Positions 42,425-51,432 of a DNA stretch of 56,997 nucleotides are shown here, in pieces. The notes below the pieces were generated by a model. The model made no database searches, was not told where the DNA came from, and worked only from the letters and a program-made list of their open reading frames with translations. The translations under genes and the position numbers were made by a program. The first letter of the stretch is position 1. The number at the start of each line of letters is the position of its first letter. The DNA is taken from positions 1 through 56,997 of the forward strand of contig JBKJRR010000133.1 of NCBI GenBank assembly GCA_046594635.1, in the 5' to 3' direction. This DNA is from CAISIP01 sp046594635. GTDB lineage: Bacteria; Pseudomonadota; Gammaproteobacteria; Burkholderiales; Burkholderiaceae_C.

Positions 42425-42850
42425 TCAACTGCTGAACTGAGCGTGGGTACGTGGGATGGTCCGGCGCCGGAGCAGTCCGGCAACGGCAATCGGCGGTCGA
42501 TCGTCGCCCATCACTGGCGACAGACCCGAAGTCAGGGACCTTTGACCGAAGTGTGAACGTTCGAGCCGGATGGCGACGCTGCGCGCGGCCCGGTCGCTGC
42601 AACGGTCGATCACGGCGACCAGGTCCGGCCCCAGTTCCTGCACAACGACCTGCGGTGCATCGACCAGCTGAACCCTGATTCGGCACCAGCCGTGCGTCTC
42701 CCGGCTCGGAGTAATTGCGTCATCCACGCGCACTTGTACGCGGGACACGCGGGTTCCGTGGCGCGCCAGGCCGAATCCCAATCGGCGCCTGACATGCTCG
42801 GTCAGTGCTGCAGCCGCCGGGAAACCCCGGCATTGGATGTCGAATTGCAT
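42425..42850 (-). CDS. HPF/RaiA-family ribosome-associated protein-like
   Basis: A 141-residue protein whose first 100 residues resemble the HPF/RaiA (S30AE) domain: MQFDIQCRGFPAAAALTEHV, then RRRLGFGLARHGTRVSRVQV and QLVDAPQVVVQELGPDLVAV, with RCSDRAARSVAIRLERS closing the domain. Such proteins bind the ribosomal decoding site in resting cells. The basic C-terminal 40 residues (RRRTIPRTHAQFSS) are not typical, and this is not the usual rpoN-linked hpf. ATG 42850 starts the domain; the longer frame to 42913 is less likely. Divergent from nhaR. Confidence 0.8.
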   Translation of the reverse strand: MQFDIQCRGFPAAAALTEHVRRRLGFGLARHGTRVSRVQVRVDDAITPSRETHGWCRIRVQLVDAPQVVVQELGPDLVAVIDRCSDRAARSVAIRLERSHFGQRSLTSGLSPVMGDDRPPIAVAGLLRRRTIPRTHAQFSS

Positions 42851-42955
42851 AGATGCTCCTGGGGTTACGGGCGAAATTGCCATGGGAGCCAGTCTCGGCG
42901 CGTTGAGTGACAATGTAAATTCGAATTATTTGTCTATATTGTTCGATAAATACTG
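42851..42955. promoter_or_regulatory. AT-rich divergent promoter region between the HPF-like gene and nhaR
   Basis: This 105-bp gap turns AT-rich between 42908 and 42955, unlike its surroundings. It contains the palindrome AATTCGAATT (42918-42927) and two TTCGA units (starting 42920 and 42942) spaced 22 bp, about two helical turns. LysR regulators such as NhaR often bind such sites next to their own gene. The motifs are seen; their role is inferred. Confidence 0.45.
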
Positions 42956-43894
42956 ATGATCAACTACAAGCACCTTCTGTATTTCATGCAGGTTGCCAAG
43001 GCTGGCAGCGTAATGCGGGCCAGTGAGCAACTGCATGTGACGCCGCAAACCATCAGCGGGCAGATCCAGTTGCTCGAAGACCGGCTGGGCAGCGCTCTGT
43101 TCAGCAAGAGCGGGCGTGGCCTGGTTTTGACCGAAGCCGGTCGCCTGGCACTGGGTTATGCCCAGGACATCTTCTCACTGGGTGCCGAACTCGAACAGGC
43201 CGTGCACCAGCATCCGACGAATCGACCCGCGCTGGAGTTCCGTATCGGCGTCGCGGACGTTTTGCCCAAGCCGATCGCCTATCGGCTGGTGGAGCCAGCA
43301 ACGCGACTGGAGGAACCGGTGCGCCTGGTCTGTCGCGAGTGGAAGCTCGACAGCCTGCTTGCCGAGCTGGCTTTGCACAGGCTCGATCTGGTGCTGTCCG
43401 ATGCGCCGATTCCCCCGTCCGTCAGCATCAAGGCGTTCAGTCACCAGCTGGGCGCATCGGGACAGAGCTTTTTCGCCAGTGCGCAATTGGCGCAACAGTT
43501 GCCAGGCGTGTTTCCCGCTTGCCTGGATGGCGCTCCGGTGCTGATGCCGGCCGATGATTCGGCGACCGGACAAAAGCTGCGCGACTGGTTCCAGACCCGC
43601 GAAATTCATCCGCATGTGGTGGGTGAGTTCGATGACAGTGCGCTGGCAATGGAGTTCGGCAGCCGCGGAAGCGGCGTTTTTGTCGGCCCGACCGTGCTGG
43701 CGGATGAGATCTGCCGTCAGTTTGGCGTCACGGTGCTGGGTGAGGCGGACGGGATCAGCGTGGAGTATTTTGCAATTTCTGTTGAGCGGCGCATCACCCA
43801 TCCATGTGTGATCGCCATTACACGCAGCGCACGCCAGGCGCTGTTTGCGGGCAGCGGAAAGAGCCGCTCGGCACGCCGAAACACTGTTGGGTAA
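42956..43894 (+). CDS. nhaR: LysR-family regulator, NhaR type
   Basis: A 312-residue LysR regulator closely resembling NhaR, the Na+-responsive activator of the nhaA antiporter gene in E. coli. The winged helix is INYKHLLYFMQVAKAGSVMR, ASEQLHVTPQTISGQIQLLE, then GRGLVLTEAGRLALGYAQDI; TPQTISGQI is characteristic of NhaR rather than of most LysR proteins. The effector domain follows (residues 90-300). No nhaA lies in the window, so the target here is probably different or remote; the divergent HPF-like gene is a candidate. Confidence 0.88.
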   Translation: MINYKHLLYFMQVAKAGSVMRASEQLHVTPQTISGQIQLLEDRLGSALFSKSGRGLVLTEAGRLALGYAQDIFSLGAELEQAVHQHPTNRPALEFRIGVADVLPKPIAYRLVEPATRLEEPVRLVCREWKLDSLLAELALHRLDLVLSDAPIPPSVSIKAFSHQLGASGQSFFASAQLAQQLPGVFPACLDGAPVLMPADDSATGQKLRDWFQTREIHPHVVGEFDDSALAMEFGSRGSGVFVGPTVLADEICRQFGVTVLGEADGISVEYFAISVERRITHPCVIAITRSARQALFAGSGKSRSARRNTVG

Positions 43895-43933
43895 GTGTCG
43901 GCCGCCAGCTTCGCTGGCCAGGCCTGGGGACCG

Positions 43934-44881
43934 TCAGTCGCGATGCAGGGCCCGCGCCAGCATGGCGGCACACAACGTGACGGCCGCGTTCGCCTCATCG
44001 ATGACGCGGCCCATGGTGATGAAGCCGTGGATCTGGCGCTCAAAGCAGACGTGGCTGGCCTGATTACCGGCTTCGCTCAGGCGCTGGCTGTACTGCAGGC
44101 CTTCGTCGCGCAAGGGGTCGTATCCGGCAGTCAGCACGAAGGCCTCGGGCAGTTCGCTCAGGTCGTCTCGCAGCAACGGGGAGGCTCGCCAGTCGGCGTC
44201 AAGAGTCGCGTCGTCAATATAGTGATCGTGGAAATAGGCCATCGTCTCGCGGGTCAGCAGATATCCCTGGCCGTTGGTGGTATGGGACGGTGCCTGCCGC
44301 CGCATGTCCGTGGCCGGATAGATCAGCAGCTGAAACCGCAATGGTGCATCACCGGCATCCCGAGCGGCCAGTGCCACGACCGCGGCCAGGTTGCCGCCGG
44401 CACTGTCGCCGCCGATGGCGATACGCGCCGGGTCCAGACCGAGCCGTTGCGCATGGTCGCGGCACCAGCACGTGGCGGCGATGCAATCGTCGACAGCACA
44501 GGGGAAGCGGAACTCGGGTCCGAGCCGGTAATCCACCGCCAGCACCGCACAGCCGGCCAGATTGGCCAGTTGGCGGCACAGCGTGTCATGGGTGTCGAGG
44601 TCGCCGATGACCCAGCCACCGCCATGGAAGTACACCAATACCGGTAAGGGGCGCGGCGGCTCGGGTGTCGTGATCGGCCGATACAAGCGCAGCGCGATCA
44701 GGCCATGCGGACCGCTGGCCTGCATTTCCTCGACCGACGCCACCTGCGGCGGGTCGGGCTGGGTCACGGCGCGCCGATCGCGGTAGAAGCTGCGGGCGTC
44801 AGCGGGCGACAAAGTATGGGTTGGCGGGATCTGGCGTTGCTCCATCAGATCGAGCAAGGCGCGGGCTTGTGGGTGCAACAT
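43934..44881 (-). CDS. Alpha/beta hydrolase of the hormone-sensitive-lipase type
   Basis: A 315-residue esterase/lipase. HSL-family motifs are clear: oxyanion hole HGGGWVIGDLDTHD, then AVDYRLGPEFRFPCAVDD, nucleophile elbow GGDSAGGNLAA, acid in LTAGYDPLRDEGLQYSQRL, and histidine in QIHGFITMGRVID. No signal peptide, so cytoplasmic, acting on short-chain esters. It is divergent from maiA and convergent with nhaR (39-nt gap). Confidence 0.92.
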   Translation of the reverse strand: MLHPQARALLDLMEQRQIPPTHTLSPADARSFYRDRRAVTQPDPPQVASVEEMQASGPHGLIALRLYRPITTPEPPRPLPVLVYFHGGGWVIGDLDTHDTLCRQLANLAGCAVLAVDYRLGPEFRFPCAVDDCIAATCWCRDHAQRLGLDPARIAIGGDSAGGNLAAVVALAARDAGDAPLRFQLLIYPATDMRRQAPSHTTNGQGYLLTRETMAYFHDHYIDDATLDADWRASPLLRDDLSELPEAFVLTAGYDPLRDEGLQYSQRLSEAGNQASHVCFERQIHGFITMGRVIDEANAAVTLCAAMLARALHRD

Positions 44882-45006
44882 GGTTTGATCTCAATCGTGG
44901 GATGGATGACCGGGGAATGTACTGGCGCGCCGAGTTTAGCGTCCGCGGTTTGTCGGCGCGCTCCACGATTTGCTCAGTGTTGCACCAAGCGTTTATGCTC
45001 GCCAGC

Positions 45007-45645
45007 ATGAAGCTTTACAACTATTTCCGATCTTCCGCGTCGTTTCGCGTGCGTATTGCGCTGGGTCTGAAGGGCTTGACTTACGAGTATGTGTCGGTGC
45101 ATCTGGCACGTGGCGAGCACCAGCTGGCGCCGTATGCCGACATCGCCGCCGACGGACTCGTGCCAGTTCTTGAAGTGGGCGATCTTCGGCTGTCGCAGTC
45201 GATGGCCATCATTGAATACCTGGAGGACATGTTTCCGGAGCCGCCAGTGTTGCCGTTGGACCCGGCTGATCGGGCACGGGTGCGCGCGCTGGCGCAAAGT
45301 ATTGCCTGTGAGATTCACCCACTGAACAACCTGCGCGTGCTCAAGTACCTGGTGCGCGAAATCAAGGTCGATGAGGAGGCCAAGACCCGTTGGTATCGCC
45401 ACTGGGTGCGCGAGGGCCTGCTGGCCTTCGAGCGCCAGTTGAACCGGGGCAAGGCTGGCAAGTACTGTTTCGGCGCTACCCCGACGCTGGCCGATTGCTG
45501 CCTGGTGCCACAGATTTTCAATGGTCAGCGTTTTGACTGCGATTTCTCCGGGTTGCCACGCACCATGGCGGCGTTTGAGGCCTGCATGGCACTGGATGCG
45601 TTTGCCCAGGCGCAACCGTCGGCATGCCCGGATTACGCGGCATGA
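45007..45645 (+). CDS. maiA: Maleylacetoacetate isomerase (zeta-class GST)
   Basis: A 212-residue zeta-class glutathione transferase that isomerises maleylacetoacetate to fumarylacetoacetate in tyrosine/homogentisate or gentisate-like breakdown. Its N-terminus LYNYFRSSASFRVRIALGLK contains the SSAS(F)RVRIAL glutathione site, and SQSMAIIEYLEDMFPEP and EIHPLNNLRVLKYL are typical. An in-frame ATG at 44995 would add four residues. Its stop overlaps the pgeF start by 4 nt. No homogentisate dioxygenase or fumarylacetoacetase gene is adjacent. Confidence 0.92.
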   Translation: MKLYNYFRSSASFRVRIALGLKGLTYEYVSVHLARGEHQLAPYADIAADGLVPVLEVGDLRLSQSMAIIEYLEDMFPEPPVLPLDPADRARVRALAQSIACEIHPLNNLRVLKYLVREIKVDEEAKTRWYRHWVREGLLAFERQLNRGKAGKYCFGATPTLADCCLVPQIFNGQRFDCDFSGLPRTMAAFEACMALDAFAQAQPSACPDYAA

Positions 45646-46451
45646 CGCTGCTGCATCCGGACTGGTTGGTGCCGGACTGGCCAGCACCTGCCCGGGTGCG
45701 CGCCGTATTCACGACACGCAATGGCGGAGTGTCCAAGCCACCATTCGACAGCATGAACCTGGGGCGCCCGTCCGGCGACGATGTGGCCGCGGTGGATGTC
45801 AATCGTGGCCGACTGCAGGACGCGCTGGGCTTGCAACCAATCTACCTGAGCCAGGTACATGGTGTGGCATCGGTCGAACTGCGTGAATTTGCTGAACCCG
45901 GCGTGCTGGAGGCCGACGCCTGCACCAGCAGCACGCCCGGGGTGGTTTGCACGATCCGGGTGGCCGACTGTCTGCCGGTGCTGTTTACCGATCGGGACGG
46001 GCGCGTGGTGGGCGCGGCGCACGCCGGTTGGCGGGGTCTGGTCCAGGGGGTTCTGGAGTCGTGCTTCGCACAATATGCAGGCTTGCTCCGGCAAGCGGAT
46101 CGGTCTGTCGATAGCGTTGCCGCAAACACGCTGGCCTGGCTGGGACCGTGCATCGGGCCGCAGGCATTTGAAGTCGGAGCGCAGGTACGCGAAGCTTTCG
46201 TGGCGCACGACGCCGCTGCGTCTGACTGTTTTGTGGCCCAGGGACAGGGTAAATGGTTGGCGGATCTTGCGGCGCTGGCGCGCCAGCGCCTGCAGCGCCT
46301 GGGCATTGCGCATATCCATGGCAATGACAGTGCTGCTGCATGGTGCACCGTGAACAATCCCTCACGGTTCTTCTCGCACCGGCGGGACAACCTCGTGTTG
46401 GGCGGAAGCGGACGCATGGCTGCCTGCATCTGGCTTGACCGTGCCAGTTGA
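45642..46451 (+). CDS. pgeF: Polyphenol oxidase/laccase-domain purine nucleoside phosphorylase family (PgeF/YfiH)
   Basis: A 269-residue YfiH-family protein. E. coli PgeF corrects peptidoglycan precursors carrying L-Ser in place of L-Ala, and relatives act as purine nucleoside phosphorylases. Metal-binding residues lie in LSQVHGVASVELREF, TIRVADCLPVLFTD and VVGAAHAGWRGLVQGVLES, with WLGPCIGPQAFEVG and NPSRFFSHRRDN. ATG 45642 overlaps the maiA stop. The 3' end overlaps the convergent small membrane gene by 90 bp. Secure family. Confidence 0.93.
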   Translation: MTLLHPDWLVPDWPAPARVRAVFTTRNGGVSKPPFDSMNLGRPSGDDVAAVDVNRGRLQDALGLQPIYLSQVHGVASVELREFAEPGVLEADACTSSTPGVVCTIRVADCLPVLFTDRDGRVVGAAHAGWRGLVQGVLESCFAQYAGLLRQADRSVDSVAANTLAWLGPCIGPQAFEVGAQVREAFVAHDAAASDCFVAQGQGKWLADLAALARQRLQRLGIAHIHGNDSAAAWCTVNNPSRFFSHRRDNLVLGGSGRMAACIWLDRAS

Positions 46452-46670
46452 GTCGCGATCGGAACCTGACGCGGCGTCGGCCCGTTCACGCGCGCGGTGC
46501 GCCCGCCGGCGTGCAGGGGTGCCGAGCAGGTACATCACCAGTGCCATCGGCAGCAAGCCATACAGCACGAAGGTGATGATCGCGCCGAGCACGGTGCCCT
46601 GGCTGCTGGTGCCCTCGGCAAGGGCCATCATCAGCGTGACATAGATCCAGGCGATAGGAACGAGGTACAT
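46362..46670 (-). CDS. Small membrane protein of unknown function
   Basis: A 102-residue protein with two membrane helices, LVPIAWIYVTLMMALAEGTS and VLGAIITFVLYGLLPMALVM, separated by a short polar loop, then a basic stretch (ARRRAHRARERA) and a disordered Ser/Asp/His-rich tail. I start it at ATG 46670; the open frame reaches 46844 but that part crosses the phaC start region. Similar short proteins occur in other Burkholderiales as hypothetical membrane proteins. It overlaps the end of pgeF by 90 bp tail to tail and is divergent from phaC (89-nt gap). Confidence 0.75.
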   Translation of the reverse strand: MYLVPIAWIYVTLMMALAEGTSSQGTVLGAIITFVLYGLLPMALVMYLLGTPARRRAHRARERADAASGSDRDSTGTVKPDAGSHASASAQHEVVPPVREEP

Positions 46671-46759
46671 TGGAGGGAAGTTAAAAGGTCCGGATGTCAG
46701 TTTACCGAAGGACACTTCGGTCATACTGGGCTTATCACGAATTGCCACAGCAGGACGAC

Positions 46760-48469
46760 ATGATGAAACAAGATGTGAACGCGTTCTGGAAGCAGTCGGC
46801 CGAGCAGATGCAGCAGACATTGATGAGTCAGTGGACAGGCGCATTGCAGGCCATGCAGAACATGGCGCCTGGCGCAGGCTCCGCGGACAAGCCGCCAGCC
46901 GTGAGTCTGTCTGCGCCGCGTCTGCAGCAATTGCAGCAGCAATACCTGCAGGAAGCCACCGATCTGTGGACCCAATCCCTGCAGGGAAAACCCAATGTCA
47001 GCGACAAGCGGTTCGCCAGCGAAGCCTGGAGCAGCAATCCGGTAGCCGCTTTTTCAGCGGCAAACTATCTGCTCAATGCCCGCACCATGATGGGTATGGT
47101 CGATTCGATAGAAGCCGACGAGAAAACCCGTGCGCGGGTCCGCTTCGCGGTTGAGCAGTGGATCGCAGCCGCTGCCCCGAGCAACTTCATGGCCTTGAAC
47201 GTGGAAGCCCAGAAAAAGGCGATCGAGACCAAGGGTGAAAGTATCGCCAAGGGCATGCAAAACCTGTTGCACGATATGCGCCAGGGCCATGTCTCGATGA
47301 CCGACGAGAGCCTGTTCGAGGTGGGGCGTAATGTGGCGACGACCGAGGGCGCCGTGGTGTTCGAAAACGAGCTATTCCAGCTGATCGAATACAAACCGCT
47401 GACGACCAAGGTGTACACCAAGCCGCTGTTGCTGGTGCCGCCGTGCATCAACAAATACTACATCCTGGATCTGCAGCCGGAGAATTCGCTGATTCGTTAT
47501 GCCGTCGAGCAAGGTCATCGCACCTTCGTCGTCAGCTGGCGCAATCCCGACGCATCCTTGGCGCACAAGACATGGGACGATTACATCGAGGACGCCGCAA
47601 TACGTGCGATCGACGTGGTGCAGGACATTTCAGGCGCCAAGACCATCAATGCGTTGGGCTTCTGTGTCGGTGGCACCATTCTCACGACCGCCATTGCCGT
47701 GCTGGCACAGCGGGGCGAAAAGCCCGTGGCCAGCGCGACCTTGCTGACCACATTGCTTGATTTCACCGATACCGGCGTGCTCGACGTGTTCATCGACGAG
47801 TCGTTCGTCAAGTACCGTGAGATGGAAATGGGCAAGGGTGGCCTGATGAAAGGTCAGGACCTGGCCTCGACCTTCTCGTTCCTGCGCCCGACGGACCTGG
47901 TCTGGAACTATGTCGTCGGCAATTACCTCAAGGGCGAGACGCCACCGCCATTCGACCTGCTTTACTGGAACAGCGATTCGACCAACCTGCCCGGGCCGTT
48001 TTACGCCTGGTACCTGCGCAACACCTATCTTGAGAACCGGCTGGTCAAGCCCGGCAAGGCTTCGGTTTGTGGCGTCAAGATCGACCTGCGCAAGCTTGAT
48101 CTCCCGGTTTATGTGTACGGCTCGCGCGAGGATCACATCGTGCCGATTGGTGGTGCCTATGCGTCAACGCAGCACCTACCGGGAAAGACGCGTTTTGTCA
48201 TGGGTGCGTCCGGACATATCGCCGGCGTCATCAATGCACCGGTCAAGAACAAGCGCAGTTACTGGACGGGCGCTGCAGACAAGTTTCCGGTCAACGTTGA
48301 AGACTGGATCTCGGGTGCCAATGAGCACCCGGGCAGCTGGTGGACGGATTGGGCCGCCTGGCTCAAGAACCAGGCCGGCAAGCCGATCCCGGCGCCGAAG
48401 TCCTTCGGCCGTGGAAAATACAAGGTGATCGAGGCTGCGCCCGGTCGATATGTCAAGGCCAAGGCCTGA
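46760..48469 (+). CDS. phaC: Class I poly(3-hydroxyalkanoate) synthase
   Basis: PhaC polymerises 3-hydroxyacyl-CoA into polyester storage granules. From ATG 46760 (a second ATG follows) it has 569 residues, the class I size. The lipase-like box is GFCVGGTILTTAIAVLA with the catalytic Cys302; Asp458 (YGSREDHIVP) and His486 (GASGHIAGV) complete the triad, with spacing very close to Ralstonia PhaC. The N-terminal 200 residues (MMKQDVNAFWKQSAEQMQQ) are granule-associating and variable. AGGA lies before the start. First gene of phaC-phaA-phaB. Very secure. Confidence 0.97.
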   Translation: MMKQDVNAFWKQSAEQMQQTLMSQWTGALQAMQNMAPGAGSADKPPAVSLSAPRLQQLQQQYLQEATDLWTQSLQGKPNVSDKRFASEAWSSNPVAAFSAANYLLNARTMMGMVDSIEADEKTRARVRFAVEQWIAAAAPSNFMALNVEAQKKAIETKGESIAKGMQNLLHDMRQGHVSMTDESLFEVGRNVATTEGAVVFENELFQLIEYKPLTTKVYTKPLLLVPPCINKYYILDLQPENSLIRYAVEQGHRTFVVSWRNPDASLAHKTWDDYIEDAAIRAIDVVQDISGAKTINALGFCVGGTILTTAIAVLAQRGEKPVASATLLTTLLDFTDTGVLDVFIDESFVKYREMEMGKGGLMKGQDLASTFSFLRPTDLVWNYVVGNYLKGETPPPFDLLYWNSDSTNLPGPFYAWYLRNTYLENRLVKPGKASVCGVKIDLRKLDLPVYVYGSREDHIVPIGGAYASTQHLPGKTRFVMGASGHIAGVINAPVKNKRSYWTGAADKFPVNVEDWISGANEHPGSWWTDWAAWLKNQAGKPIPAPKSFGRGKYKVIEAAPGRYVKAKA

Positions 48470-48501
48470 TACCGAATCAGAAACCAAAACAGGAGAACCT
48501 C

Positions 48502-49680
48502 ATGGAAGATATCGTCATCGTTGCAGCCGCCCGCACCGCCGTGGGCAAGTTCGGCGGTTCGCTGGCCAAAGTGCCGGCGACCGAACTGGGCGCGCTCGTG
48601 ATCGCCGAAGTGCTCAAGCGCAGCGGTCTGCAGGCTGACCAGATTGGTGAGGTCATCATGGGCCAGGTGCTGACCGCCGGCTCGGGCCAGAACCCTGCCC
48701 GCCAGGCTGTCATCAAGAGCGGGCTGCACCAGGGAACGCCGGGTCTGACCATCAATGCGGTTTGTGGCTCCGGTCTCAAGGCCGTGATGCTCGCCGCGCA
48801 GGCCGTGGCCTGTGGCGATAGCGAAATCATCATCGCCGGTGGCCAGGAAAACATGAGTGCGTCGCCGCATGTTCTGCCCAATTCCCGCGATGGACAACGC
48901 ATGGGCGACTGGAAGATGGTCGACACCATGATCGTCGATGGATTGTGGGATGTGTACAACCAGTACCACATGGGTATCACGGCGGAAAACGTTGCGCGCA
49001 AGTACGGCATCAGCCGCGAAGCCCAGGATGCGCTGGCGCTGGCCAGCCAGCAAAAGGCCGCTGCCGCCCAGGAAGCTGGGCGCTTCAAGGATGAGATTGT
49101 GTCGGTCAGCATTGCGCAGCGCAAGGGCGACCCGGTGATATTTTCCAGTGACGAGTTCATCAACAAGAAAACCAATGCCGACGCGCTGGCGGGCCTGCGT
49201 CCTGCGTTCGACAAGGCGGGTGGGGTCACCGCTGGCAATGCGTCCGGTCTCAACGACGGCGCAGCCGCTGTGATGGTCATGACGGCCAAGAAGGCCGCTT
49301 CGCTGGGTCTGACGCCCTTGGGCCGAATCGCCAGCTACGCCACCAGCGGCCTGGATCCGGCGTTGATGGGGATGGGCCCGGTACCGGCGTCGACCAAGGC
49401 TTTGGCGCGTGCAGGCTGGAAGCCCCAGGACCTCGATCTGCTCGAGATCAACGAGGCATTTGCCGCGCAGGCCTGTGCGGTGAACCAGGAAATGGGCTGG
49501 GACACCAGCAAGGTCAATGTCAACGGTGGCGCAATCGCGATCGGACATCCGATTGGTGCCTCCGGTTGCCGCATTCTGGTGACCTTGCTGCACGAAATGC
49601 AGCGGCGTGACGCCAAGAAGGGAATCGCCTCACTGTGTATTGGTGGTGGCATGGGGGTTGCGTTGACGATTGCACGATGA
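48502..49680 (+). CDS. phaA: Acetyl-CoA acetyltransferase (beta-ketothiolase)
   Basis: PhaA joins two acetyl-CoA into acetoacetyl-CoA for PHB synthesis. 392 residues from ATG 48502 after AGGAGA. Key motifs: acyl-accepting Cys88 in NAVCGSGLKAVMLAAQAV, NVNGGAIAIGHPIGASGCRI with the catalytic histidine, and SLCIGGGMGVALTIAR with the second cysteine. ENMSASPHVLPNSRDGQRMG is typical of biosynthetic thiolases. 32 nt after phaC. Very secure. Confidence 0.97.
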   Translation: MEDIVIVAAARTAVGKFGGSLAKVPATELGALVIAEVLKRSGLQADQIGEVIMGQVLTAGSGQNPARQAVIKSGLHQGTPGLTINAVCGSGLKAVMLAAQAVACGDSEIIIAGGQENMSASPHVLPNSRDGQRMGDWKMVDTMIVDGLWDVYNQYHMGITAENVARKYGISREAQDALALASQQKAAAAQEAGRFKDEIVSVSIAQRKGDPVIFSSDEFINKKTNADALAGLRPAFDKAGGVTAGNASGLNDGAAAVMVMTAKKAASLGLTPLGRIASYATSGLDPALMGMGPVPASTKALARAGWKPQDLDLLEINEAFAAQACAVNQEMGWDTSKVNVNGGAIAIGHPIGASGCRILVTLLHEMQRRDAKKGIASLCIGGGMGVALTIAR

Positions 49681-49724
49681 TCGTCACGTAAGATGGATCA
49701 GGATTTCAACAAGAGGAGAACAAC

Positions 49725-50462
49725 ATGAGTCAGAAAATTGCATATGTGACGGGCGGCATGGGTGGTATCGGAACCGCCATTTGCCAGCGTCTGCACAAAG
49801 AAGGTTTCAAGGTCATCGCCGGTTGCGGTCCGACCCGCGACCACGCAAAGTGGATCGCCGAGCAGGCGGCCCTGGGCTTTACGTTCCACGCATCGGTGGG
49901 CAACGTCGGCGACTGGGATTCCACGGTGGCCGCGTTTACCAAGACCAAGGCCGAACATGGCACCATTGACGTGCTGGTGAACAATGCCGGCATCACGAAG
50001 GACCGCATGTTCCTGAAGATGACGCGTGAGGACTGGGACGCGGTGATCGGAACCAACCTCAACTCCATGTTCAATGTCACCAAGCAGGTGGTACCGGACA
50101 TGGTTGAAAAGGGCTGGGGCCGTATCGTCAATATCAGCTCGGTGAATGGTGAAAAGGGCCAGGCAGGGCAGACCAACTACTCGGCGGCCAAGGCCGGCAT
50201 GCATGGTTTCACGATGGCGCTTGCGCAGGAAATGGCAACCAAGGGCGTGACGGTGAACACGGTCAGCCCGGGTTACATCGGCACCGACATGGTCAAGTCC
50301 ATCCGGGAAGATGTGCTGGCCAAGATTGTTGCGACGATTCCGGTCAAGCGTCTGGGTGAGCCCAGCGAGATCGCATCCATCATCGCCTGGCTGGCGTCGG
50401 AGGAAGGTGGCTATTCCACGGGTGCCGATTTCTCGGTCAACGGCGGCCTGCACATGGGTTGA
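49725..50462 (+). CDS. phaB: Acetoacetyl-CoA reductase
   Basis: PhaB reduces acetoacetyl-CoA to (R)-3-hydroxybutyryl-CoA with NADPH. A 245-residue short-chain dehydrogenase: cofactor motif VTGGMGGIGTAICQRL, NNAG at 87-89, and catalytic Ser139, Tyr152, Lys156 in VNISSVNGEKGQAGQTNYSA. GFKVIAGCGPTRDHAKW matches PhaB rather than FabG. GAGGAGA precedes the ATG. A strong terminator follows its stop, closing the operon. Confidence 0.96.
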   Translation: MSQKIAYVTGGMGGIGTAICQRLHKEGFKVIAGCGPTRDHAKWIAEQAALGFTFHASVGNVGDWDSTVAAFTKTKAEHGTIDVLVNNAGITKDRMFLKMTREDWDAVIGTNLNSMFNVTKQVVPDMVEKGWGRIVNISSVNGEKGQAGQTNYSAAKAGMHGFTMALAQEMATKGVTVNTVSPGYIGTDMVKSIREDVLAKIVATIPVKRLGEPSEIASIIAWLASEEGGYSTGADFSVNGGLHMG

Positions 50463-50492
50463 TCGGCCGCAGCGCTGGTCGCCATGTTGCGA

Positions 50493-50530
50493 AACAACAA
50501 ACCCCGCCTCGGCGGGGTTTGTTGTTTTTT
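50493..50530 (+). terminator. Rho-independent terminator of the pha operon
   Basis: ACAACAAACCCCGCC (50494-50508) pairs perfectly with GGCGGGGTTTGTTGT (50511-50525) around a tiny TC loop, or a TCGG loop with one pair less. T residues continue to 50530. It lies 31 nt after the phaB stop. The A-rich 5' arm could also give a weaker terminator for the opposite strand. Confidence 0.93.
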
Positions 50531-50568
50531 GGTTTCTTGTTCCATTGGCAGGTGCGTAAAGGAAGCCC

Positions 50569-51432
50569 ATGCGTGATCCGTATCTTGACTATGTAGGCGG
50601 CTTTGAGGAACTGCTGCGCCAGGCTGCCGCTTTGACCGACGCGATTCCGGCGCCGCAGATCCTGCCGCAGGTGTCCGACGATGCGCCGGTTTGCCTGGTT
50701 TTTTCACCCCATCCGGACGATGAAGTCATCGCCGGTGCATTGCCGTGGCGCTTGCGCAGCGAAGACGGTTGGCGCGTGATCAATGTCGCAGTCACCCTGG
50801 GCAGCGATGTCGGTCGCCGCGCGGCGCGGTGGCTTGAGCTGACAAAGTGTTGCGCACATCTTGGCTTTGAGCTGCGCAGTGCAACCGGTACACCAGGCAT
50901 CGCGTTCGAAAAAGTTCGGCCGTTGAGCGCCACCGTCGATGCCCCGCAGTTTGAGGTGGATGTGGCCCGGCTGTCGGCGCTGATCCAGCAGTACCGGCCG
51001 CGCGTGGTGGTATGTCCGCATGCGCTTGACGGGCATGCGGCGCATATCGGCACCCATGATTTGGTGATGGCCGCCGTGCGCGGGGCGGCGCCGCACTGGC
51101 GGCTGCACCTGCTGTTCAGCGAATACTGGAACACCCAGATGGAACCTGCCCTGATGGTGGCGCTCGATCGCCAGCAGGTCGCCACCCTGGTTGCCGCCTT
51201 GAGCCTTCACACCGGCGAGGTTGCACGCAACCCGTATCACCTGAGCCTGCCGGCGTGGTTCATCGATGCGGCGCGCCGAGGGGCCGAGCGGGTCGGCCCG
51301 GCGGGTGGTCCGGCCACCGGCGCGGTATTCGCGGCCCTGTACGGCTGGTCGTGCTGGCAGGACGGTGGGCTCCATCCGATGGCGGCGCAGATTGCGCCCG
51401 CCACGCGCGTTATGGCCGGACTTTTTGTTTGA
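50569..51432 (+). CDS. PIG-L-family deacetylase
   Basis: A 287-residue LmbE/PIG-L zinc-dependent N-deacetylase. The zinc-site motif is VFSPHPDDEVIAGALPWR (His48, Asp50, Asp51), with the third ligand region in VVCPHALDGHAAHIGTHDLV. Family members remove acetyl groups from N-acetylglucosamine-like sugars; the substrate here is unknown. It overlaps the convergent HCCA isomerase-like gene by 23 bp. Its own ribosome-binding site is AAGGAA just ahead of ATG 50569. Confidence 0.88.
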   Translation: MRDPYLDYVGGFEELLRQAAALTDAIPAPQILPQVSDDAPVCLVFSPHPDDEVIAGALPWRLRSEDGWRVINVAVTLGSDVGRRAARWLELTKCCAHLGFELRSATGTPGIAFEKVRPLSATVDAPQFEVDVARLSALIQQYRPRVVVCPHALDGHAAHIGTHDLVMAAVRGAAPHWRLHLLFSEYWNTQMEPALMVALDRQQVATLVAALSLHTGEVARNPYHLSLPAWFIDAARRGAERVGPAGGPATGAVFAALYGWSCWQDGGLHPMAAQIAPATRVMAGLFV

